A model generated the notes under the pieces. The model was not told the origin of the DNA. It ran no database searches and worked only from the letters and a program-made list of their open reading frames with translations. Below, in pieces: positions 56,749-64,000 of a DNA stretch of 64,000 nucleotides; positions within the stretch are counted from its first letter, which is position 1, and each line of letters opens with the position of its first letter. Source of the DNA: Cerrena zonata. Taxonomy: Eukaryota > Basidiomycota > Agaricomycetes > Polyporales > Cerrenaceae. The stretch covers positions 186,001 through 250,000 of the forward strand of contig JASBNA010000018.1 of assembly GCA_038087015.1 (NCBI GenBank). The letters are read 5' to 3'. A program made the translations under genes and the position numbers.

Positions 56749-57700
56749 TCAGCGTCCTCTACACGCGCCGACCGACTCTCCGGTCTTGAATCGCCTGATT
56801 CTGGTGCGACTTCGTGTACTTGGGTATGTGAGCTGCCGTTTCACGCTGACCGCGGTAGCTTTGCCTTTGCCCTTTGAGGATTTTTCGGATTTCTCGGTAC
56901 GCTTCTTCTTAGACTTTTTCTTCGGCAGGTCCCATTCCCAAAGCGGGATAAACGATTCAACCTATACAAATACACGTCAGTTGCTCTCGTCATTAGAGAT
57001 GTGGCTGGCAAATGGAACTCACAAATCCGACGTCTGCAAACAACTTGGGGAAGATCCAGATTCCTGGACTTGCAACGATGACGGTGATGATGTAGAATAT
57101 CAGTCGCACGATTGCGATTGCGAAGAACAGACCAATGAGGCCTAGGACAGCTATACTCAAGTACCACACCCCCAGCCTCATGATCGGTGGCCAAAGTGGG
57201 AACATGACACCCGCAAGCATAATAGCGACCATTGCAACACCACCAACGTATGTGGTTAGCTGTGAGCCTTCGTAGAACCAAGCATAGTACTCTGTTGGCG
57301 TGAACATTTGTTGTTGGACGATCTGGATTTGTTTTGGCGAGGATGACGAAGAGCCGGTGCTGGCACCTCGTTCGACGCGCAGGTAGAAGGCATAGGGGAT
57401 AATGGATGCGAGTATTTGTTGCGCTTCTTCTTCAGTTGTGACCTTAGGGACTTTGCTGAGCTTCGTGTAGGCAGGTGAGAGGAGGGCTTTGACAGCAGAT
57501 CGACCTGTACAAAGCAGTGTGATCAGTTGACCATTGACTGAGTTGCATATAGCATGCAGCAAGTTTGATGACGCACCCTTGAAATAATCTATACGTTTCC
57601 CGTTCAACACACCTACCCTAACTTTGATGCCAGCCTTGCTACTTCGGAGGAAGTTAACAAGATTTCTAACTTCCGGGGGAGCTGATGATTGTTGCTCCAT
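56749..57700 (-). CDS. SEC62: Sec62-like ER translocation protein (272 aa), three exons
   Basis: Exons 57700-57577, 57504-57023 and 56961-56749 total 819 nt, exactly 273 codons. The N-terminal cytosolic domain (VNFLRSSKAGIKVRVGVLNGKRIDYFKG) is the Sec62 signature, followed by two membrane segments (TYVGGVAMVAIMLAGVMFPL and WYLSIAVLGLIGLFFAIAIV) and the basic Lys-rich tail (PLWEWDLPKKKKSKKK). Sec62 acts with Sec63 at the Sec61 channel in post-translational import into the endoplasmic reticulum. The last about 30 residues are uncertain: the continuous frame ends basic, while a +1 frame downstream reads a more typical acidic end (ESRSARVEDAEDDS), which would need a very short intron or a base error. 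Confidence 0.9.
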
Positions 57701-58378
57701 AGTGTCTGCATAGTATGTCTAAGTGTCAGTAGATGATTTGTATACGTATAGATATGAACAGACCTAGAGGGTGGGTGGAGAGAACAAGTGTGAGCTGGCG
57801 GCAACTCTTGGTTTCGCCAGCTAAGGGCTGACTGCATTTCCTCAGTATTTCCTTACGTAATATTCTATTCAAGCTATTCTCAGCGTCTAACTTGAAACCT
57901 CGCCGGATATGAACCAAGATCTGTAACTCTTTCTCGAAGGATTGAAGGACATCAAATAGCACCGTCACGCTGTGATGCGTTCACAAGAGAGATAATCGCA
58001 GTTCTAGCTGTTAAAATGCATAGAAAAGTTTGGTATATATTCCGATACAAAAGAGTAGAAATAACGAGATGGTAGCGCAGTGGGTCTACGATCTGTTACG
58101 GTCCAGACCAAGCTCGCCGTGGTTATCCTTGCGGAGGTCCTCCCCTACTCCTCTGTCGGTGCGGAGCACAGCCCAGGCCTTCGACCGATACGAGAGGTGG
58201 CTCTGACCGGACAAAGGGCACTGATCACATACGACCTTATGTGGGTGGTCTGAGAGCTCGCTAACGTCTCATTTTTCGTCCTCGTTTTTTATTTCATTTA
58301 TCTATGTTTTATGATAACAATCTTTATTCTCTTCGCTTGTGAATATTATACCTTCCTCTTACGCAAGGTTGCCTCAGC
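57701..58378. other. Intergenic; possible Pol III A-box near 58073
   Basis: Contains TAGCGCAGTGGG (from 58073), which fits the tRNA/SINE A-box consensus TRGCNNAGYNGG, but no B-box or cloverleaf follows. No coding feature supported. Confidence 0.3.
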
Positions 58379-60802
58379 TCACTGCGACTTCGGTGGGCAA
58401 GGATCCTGGCGAATAAACGGAAAAGGTGGACACATACACTGACGATCGGGAGTAATCCATTCTGAGGTGACAGCCACATTCGTCTGGGGTTTTGAGGGGA
58501 CTTCATCTATAATATCTACCGGAGACCACGTAACCGTCTTGAGGTGCGGCATGAACTTAAAGCGGTGGAAGTCCCACAGTGTGGGAAGACCGGGAGGATG
58601 CACCCCTCCTCTCCCTCGTTGTTCGAGCCATCGATCACGGCCTGATTTCACCTCGAGGGTGTATATTGTTTCATAGATATATCGAGCGTGAACGTATTTA
58701 TGGGAACGATCCATTTCCCATAAAGTAGACAGGTCGGGAAAGGATGAGAGGTCATCCACAACATCTGCAGGACAGAGCCGGAGATGGAAGACATTATTAT
58801 AAGGGTACCAATCGACCATATCCTGAGCATCTGGGAAGAAGGAAAGGTGGAAGAGATATTGAAATCCAGAAGCTCGGAAGAGCACCTCGGAGGCCCTGTA
58901 CGCGATCGGAACACATTCCACTAGGATTCCATAGTAGTACCGAAGAATCCAGGAGAGACTTCCTGGGAACCATTGCCAGAGATGGCACGCTGACCAGCTC
59001 GCCCAGTCGACACTCCAATCTCCCATGTTGCTGGTCACCACCGCATCGCATCGAATGGAAAGGGGCATCTTCAAGGATTCCGACATAATTAAGTCTAAAG
59101 AGGAAGCATGAGCCAGGGGAATTGGTACCGTCGATGCCACGACCTAGAGAAGATGATGAGATTAGTCATATGATGGCTTGAAGAATGCTATAACACTGGA
59201 CCTACCTGCCGAAGTTCAATCTCCTTTTCAAAGCCTACTTCAGGGCGAGGCAGAGCCCAGATGCATCGACTATCCCTGGAGTAATAGTCCACTATAGCGA
59301 TGCGTCCGAAGACATCAGCACAAGCCATTAAACCAGTCCGTATGTCGAAGTCAAACTGCATGAATGCCCAGCTGCAGGGTAGATCCAAGTAGAGGTCGGG
59401 GCAAGGGAACATGGGATTTAAGCCGCGCAAACAGGTGGAACGCCCGGATTGATAGGTACTCGACAGCCCGAATGAACATATCATGAAGTCGAAGTCGGAC
59501 ACAAGCAGCCGGTTACTACACGGATCCTTATCATTGAGTAGCTGCATGCGAGAACAAGCAATGCAAGCTTCATCCTCATATTCCATTGAAAACACCAGGG
59601 GGTCTGAAACATCCTTGCGGCTATGACGATGGAGACAACATGTCAACAAGGGAGAGCTGCCCGTGTCTTCCGGATATTCGTATCGTATAATCATGGTCAT
59701 CTCGGCTTCTTCGAGAATATTATCACAAGGGAAGGGTGTGCGCAATACTACATCACGTATAACACCGTCAATATCGAGGGGGAGCTCCTCCAAGAATATT
59801 GGGGCAAACGAGAGATCCTCGAGGGACCACAGTACTACCTTTAGGTTCCAAATAACGACTAGGAAATTGAGCCAAATTCCTACAGGGAAGGATTTGACCC
59901 GGGAGTCAGCAATTTAGTTAGGTCAGCAGCAATTGGAATAACATCTGCAAACATACACAAAGATCTGGAACTTCTCCGAAAAGATGATACACCGTGGATG
60001 TCCTCCAATCGACTAAGACCGGCGCCTGAAGTCCTTGAAAGACACCGCATACAAATAAGTTTCCTTGGAAGAGTTGAACATCTGAGCAGTCAGGTATTGT
60101 GAAAGTTTCCACAAATAAAAAGGATGTGCCCATCCTCCGCAGAGTGAGAATTTGGACTTCGGAAATAGGCCTGCAGTAAAGATCAATAATTGTGAACCAA
60201 AGGCTATGAAGTAGCACTGACGTTGGACCGAGCCCCAAACATACAAGCAATCCCTCAGACTGGACCTCTATCATTCCAGAATTGACCCGTGCCGGGAGAA
60301 AACACTCAGCGAGAGGTGCACTCGATCCCGACGAAATGGAAAGCATGTCCCAGCAGAGCAGACGAGAGACACTGTGGTCCGACGCTGCCACGAATACCCA
60401 TCTGCTTGCGACAATCTTCAACCAATCTACAGACTGCGGAATGTTCCACTTGTAGAGAGTTTGAGGACCAATGGATCGCGACCGACTCTCGGCACGGAGA
60501 CATATCTTGTGGATTGCTTCGATTTGTTCACTTGTCATGTCATGGACGTCCGTTGAATAACAGGAGAATCCACCATTAAGATAATCAATCCAACTTGGCC
60601 GGGAGATCTTGAGCCACAGGGCCTTGATTTTCGTAATACTATGTAAACGCCAGCAGGTCTACGAACCAAGAAATCAGTAAGATAGAATATTAAAATTATC
60701 ATTTTCCCGTACCTGCCTCAAACGAAGAACATCTTCCATCTTCATCTCCATTGCTATGAGGAGGAAAAGGTCGTCACTCAGAGTCAAAAAGTTGCAGGTC
60801 AT
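58379..60802 (-). CDS. Large F-box protein with beta-propeller-like C-terminal part
   Basis: Starts at ATG 60802. Exon 1 (60802-60713, exactly 30 codons) and the start of exon 2 (60658) form an F-box (LSDDLFLLIAMEMKMEDVLRLRQTCWRLHSITK). The long body is made of repeated strand-rich segments (WVFVAASDHSVSRLLCWDML, LLVCLGLGPTSVLLHSLWFTIIDL, MACADVFGRIAIVDYYSRDSR), as in the tandem-propeller-like F-box proteins common in Agaricomycetes. An intron at 59144-59205 joins ELRQ to VVASTV cleanly. The join between about 59960 and 59830 is certain to exist, but I could not fix its donor. Stop TGA at 58381-58379. Probable SCF substrate adaptor. Confidence 0.65.
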
Positions 60803-61599
60803 TGTGATAGCAAGCACCCAACGTGATGGTACTGAGTCTCGTTCCGAGTCAATATTGACTGAATCGGATTGATGACGCAATGAATCTGAGTGGTCAGAGA
60901 GGTAAGTACATGGGTTTCTGGATAAAAGGTAATTCTAGTCCGTTTTAATTCTTCGATAGAATAAGAAACACTTTCATTCTAAGCGAAACAATAACAACCA
61001 TTTGTTATCCTTGGAGGAACTTCCTAATATGGTAATTTATGACAATGATCGGCGACATATATTCCCTCCCGATCTGTGGGGAACAGGTATCCGACAGTAA
61101 CGATTGTGAACATCTGTATTACCATCCATCCTCTCTTACATGCATACAATGATCTCAAAATCGGCCTTTTCGTGTGATGCTTAGATGCATTCCGTACTTT
61201 CGACATTCCTCGGTCGGAAGAAGAGCCAACACGCGATGCCATGTCGTTATAGGATAAGCTGGTGGACTTCAGAAGTTGGAAACTCTCAGGACATCCCATC
61301 GTCGATCATGACTGTATATCGCAGGATACTCGTTCTCAGTTATAAGGAGCTCCGATAATGGGCGTCGAAAGCTGAAACCTTACTACATAGTGTGTGACCA
61401 GCTTTCGGATTTATCAAAAACCGATTTTCTGAGTCGACCTATCTCATGGTCAGAACATACCCAATCCCGAAGAATGACGGAAGATTACTGATCTAGAGCC
61501 TGAAGAGGGTATATAATGACCTTCACACAGAAAGAAAACAACATTTCTCCTTCCTTCTATCCCTTATCACTTCGATCTTAACTTCAGTCACGTATCACA
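60803..61599. other. Divergent intergenic region with SDR promoter
   Basis: Contains the SDR TATA box at 61510-61516. A minus-strand 91-codon frame at 61299-61024 has no support. Confidence 0.4.
61510..61516 (+). promoter_or_regulatory. TATA box of the SDR gene
   Basis: TATATAA, 84 bp upstream of the ATG at 61600, followed by a CT-rich leader. Confidence 0.6.
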
Positions 61600-62934
61600 A
61601 TGTCCCCCCGAGTTGCTTTCATTACAGGTGCAGCTGGAGGTATTGGGGAATCGATTGCTTTGCGATTGGCTTCTGAAAGCGAGGAGATCTCTTTCACACT
61701 CTTGGACCTCCAAGGGAAAGAGACTGACCTTCAAAACGTCGTGAAGAAGCTAGAGGCTCAAGGCAGGAAGGCGATCTTCATCACAGCCGATGTCTCTGTC
61801 GAGGAGCAGGTTAAAAACGCTGTCGATACATGCGTCGAGACATTTGGTGGTCTTGATATCGTTAGTCTTCTATTTATCACCTAGCCCAAGTCGGAGGTCT
61901 AATGTTGTCATTATTTTATTCTAGATGGTCGCTAACGCAGGATAGCGCTTTTCAAGCCTTTCGTGGAGAGTAAGTAGGACCGCTCATTTGAGAGGTTGCG
62001 CCACCAGATCACTTCATAGAGGGCTTGGCGTGTTGTGTTCACTCATGAGATAAGCTTACGGCTTACATCTCAGTTTTGGACTGGCCTCATGACATACATC
62101 CTTTTTGCCATTTGAGCCTCAACTACTTCCTAGTTTCGACGGTACCAATACTCATGGTCTCCGATTTCCTAGCCACGACGGAGGATTTCCATCGAGTGAT
62201 AAACATCAACCTCCTCGGTGTGACTCTCTGTTTCCAATATGCTGCTAGACAAATGATCAAGCAAGGTCGTGGCGGACGAATCATCGGTGCCAGTTCCGGT
62301 GCTGGAAAACAAGGTTCCTACTTTGTTTCCCCCTCTGCCGTTTCCAAACTGACTTGTGTGGGGTGATTTCAGGTATCGCGAATATGGCAATCTATAGTGC
62401 TTCGAAATTCGCTGTCCGCGGACTTACTCAAGCAACTGGTGAGGTTTTCCAAATGCCAACGTGTCTCGTGATCCGGATATTCATTTATGTTGGTATGAAT
62501 TTAGCACTCGAATTACGCCCACACAAGATCACTGTTAACAGTTATGCACCTGGGTTTATCCTTACCCAGATGAGTGAGTTGGTCAGAGATTTCCCCGTTG
62601 CTTTTGAACGTTAAACATTTTTGGCAGATGCTCATCCCGATGATGACAAGTACGGTGGTCTCGGATCCGTTGCTAAGATGGTATGTGACTCTCCCATAGC
62701 TAACGAAGAGGCGTTAACACTATACATTTCTCTAGGTTGCGAAAATGCCTCCCGACCTGGAAGGCGCCGAACCAGACGTCATCGCTGAGTTTGTTGCGTA
62801 CTTGATTTCCCCCAAAGCTCATTTTACGACCGGTAAGAGCACCATTGCTATTATAATTTTGTGCAGCTTACTCAATAGGTGACATTTTGGTAGGACAAAC
62901 ATTCAGCGTCAACGGGGGTTTGACGTGTGATTGA
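61600..62934 (+). pseudogene. Short-chain dehydrogenase/reductase (257 aa) with a one-base deletion
   Basis: Eight exons: 61600-61860, 61925-61969, 62173-62313, 62373-62438, 62505-62573, 62628-62680, 62736-62832, 62894-62934. They sum to 773 nt, one short of 258 codons. The loss is visible: after NAG in exon 2 the DNA reads GGATAGCG where GGAATAGCG would continue the expected strand, giving TAG at once. All else is a classical SDR: TGAAGGIGES cofactor loop, ADVSVEEQV acid that fits NAD(H)/NADP(H), NAG, catalytic Ser in GASSGAG, YSASK. The layout resembles acetoin/diacetyl reductases. The second intron is 203 nt, far longer than the rest. Either a very recent inactivation or a base-calling error; splice sites and TATA box are intact. 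Confidence 0.75.
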
Positions 62935-63235
62935 AAAAATGCGAATTGGAGAAAGGTGTACGAAAATTATAAATGTGTGTATATTCTAAACAACAGAAGT
63001 TCTCCATATAGGGATATCGAATTATACTGGGTTTGGTTCGTTTTTGAAAAAATACATGCATACTAAACATACAACTCGTTATTCGCAGTAGGTGACACGA
63101 AGAATTTTACAAACGATAACTATAAATCATCTTCCCTCGTAGATGGTGACCTGTGGAGCTCATAATTAAGGATCGAGTGATCCAAACAAACCTGAACTCG
63201 ATGCTTACCCGCGGTGAGAACTTCGTACACGTGCA
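62935..63235. other. Intergenic between convergent genes
   Basis: Short AT-rich 3' spacer; nothing recognised. Confidence 0.4.
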
Positions 63236-64000
63236 TCATTCTCTATTAGACCCCGTCATCTTCAATAAACCTTTCCCAATAGTCGCGAGGGCGATCTCAG
63301 TAGGATTCCCCATGAACTTCGCACCAAATGGAGGGAGCAAACGATACCGAGGATCCTCTTTAGTGCCCAATTCGAGAGTATAACCGCCCGACGTTTTTGC
63401 CTTGGCAAAATAGCTCATCTGAATCATATGTTGACGAACATTCTTTCGCAGAATGATCGAAAGATCGTAATGTGCATCGAGGCCATGAGCCGCCGTAGGA
63501 TCTTCCCTGAATGACCAAGCTACTCTGGGAGTCCCAACTCCGAATCCCTCGACACTGGAAGATGTGATGTGGGCGAACTCCATACAGGACTGTCGTTTCC
63601 ATTCAACGTTTCCGTTGACGGGATCATGGCTTAGTCCTAAAGCAATACTTGTTTGCCGACCATGCCGACAGTGAACAGCGGTAGGCTCGCCTCTACTCAT
63701 TGAAGGGGAGACGTTCAAAACAGTGATGCTATCGACCGGCTTTCGATGTAAGGCGAACGGGTGATGTGAATCTTTATAAGTGAACATCACATCGAGGTCG
63801 GCAGAAGTGAACCGTTCTCCTTGGATGGCACTACCACGGAATTCGATCCTCAACCTGATCGTGTCTGCTTCCGTTTCGTCTTCGGGTGGAAAATAGACTA
63901 TGGTGAAGAAGGAGGCGCGGTGCTCTTTTCGACCGATTTGTTGGGGTTCGTCGTTGAGTACACGATGAGCTTCGATGTCGTGGTCTCCGGTAAACCTTTT
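63236..64000 (-). CDS. Unrecognised protein, C-terminal part (5' end outside window)
   Basis: An open frame enters from the right edge and ends at 63236. The in-frame part is about 254 codons, with beta-rich content (FFTIVYFPPEDE, LRIEFRGSAI, YDLSIILRKN) and no membrane segment or signal peptide. It resembles a globular cytosolic domain but no family is recognised. No intron is needed within the visible part. Confidence 0.55.
   Translation of the reverse strand, partial: KRFTGDHDIEAHRVLNDEPQQIGRKEHRASFFTIVYFPPEDETEADTIRLRIEFRGSAIQGERFTSADLDVMFTYKDSHHPFALHRKPVDSITVLNVSPSMSRGEPTAVHCRHGRQTSIALGLSHDPVNGNVEWKRQSCMEFAHITSSSVEGFGVGTPRVAWSFREDPTAAHGLDAHYDLSIILRKNVRQHMIQMSYFAKAKTSGGYTLELGTKEDPRYRLLPPFGAKFMGNPTEIALATIGKGLLKMTGSNRE

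Noticed and set aside
57726..57968. 80-codon minus-strand frame upstream of Sec62
   Set aside because: It lacks an ATG at its start, ends in low-complexity residues and has no splice partner.
1..64000. CRISPR array, bacterial operons or rRNA genes
   Set aside because: No evenly spaced short repeats, no ribosome-binding sites and no rRNA sequence; spliced genes show a eukaryote.

Overview
This is nuclear DNA of a filamentous basidiomycete, most likely an Agaricomycete. Almost every gene model needs introns of about 48-75 nt with GT..AG ends and CTNAY-type branch points. The families present also fit: F-box/leucine-rich proteins, a Plavaka-type transposase fragment, an astacin-like metalloprotease, a casein-kinase-1-like kinase with a basidiomycete-type C-terminal extension, small secreted proteins, and genes of no known function that recur in agaric genomes. 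All exon joins were made by eye. Where I say the exon sum is a multiple of three, I checked it arithmetically.

Region 1 (1 to about 18.4 kb) is a GC-richer accessory region with no housekeeping gene. It holds a ubiquitin-protease-like fragment, several intron-containing genes I cannot name (1041-1949, 2520-4106, about 4596-5562, 5988-8252, 8259-8720), a nucleotidyltransferase-fold protein (8840-9915) and an astacin-like zinc protease (16110-17112). Into this have gone a probable mitochondrial DNA fragment (about 10380-11100) and three copies of one foldback MITE (12269-12983, 13580-14293, 17687-18401). The MITEs have CACTG termini and 3-bp target duplications, and the middle copy splits a coding sequence.

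Region 2 (18.6-33.2 kb) starts with a gutted Plavaka element; a shorter derivative of it lies inverted at 32.3-32.5 kb. Between them are an MFS monocarboxylate-type transporter (20818-22709), a small secreted protein (23647-24311), an acyl-protein thioesterase (28178-29212) and a CK1-like kinase (29899-32062). The stretch 24.4-28.1 kb holds no convincing gene.

Region 3 (34-51 kb) has a very short Zn(2)Cys(6) protein built with a 16-nt micro-exon, two paralogous secreted cysteine-rich peptides, a Tim44/mL45-like mitochondrial protein, a 667-aa serine/proline-rich protein and a tRNA-Gly. A two-gene block (F-box protein plus lipocalin-like secreted protein) is present twice as a mirror image, at 35.3-39.9 kb and 47.7-50.7 kb. 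The left lipocalin copy is a pseudogene.

Region 4 (51-64 kb) is more conventional: two F-box/LRR proteins, an Mgr3-like mitochondrial TPR protein, Sec62, a large F-box protein, a short-chain dehydrogenase with a one-base deletion, and the 3' end of an unknown gene running off the window.

The least explained part is Region 1. The best-supported new observations are the CACTG MITE family with its target duplications, the Plavaka end carrying a nested regulatory palindrome, the mirror-image gene duplication, and the paired cystine-knot-like peptides.
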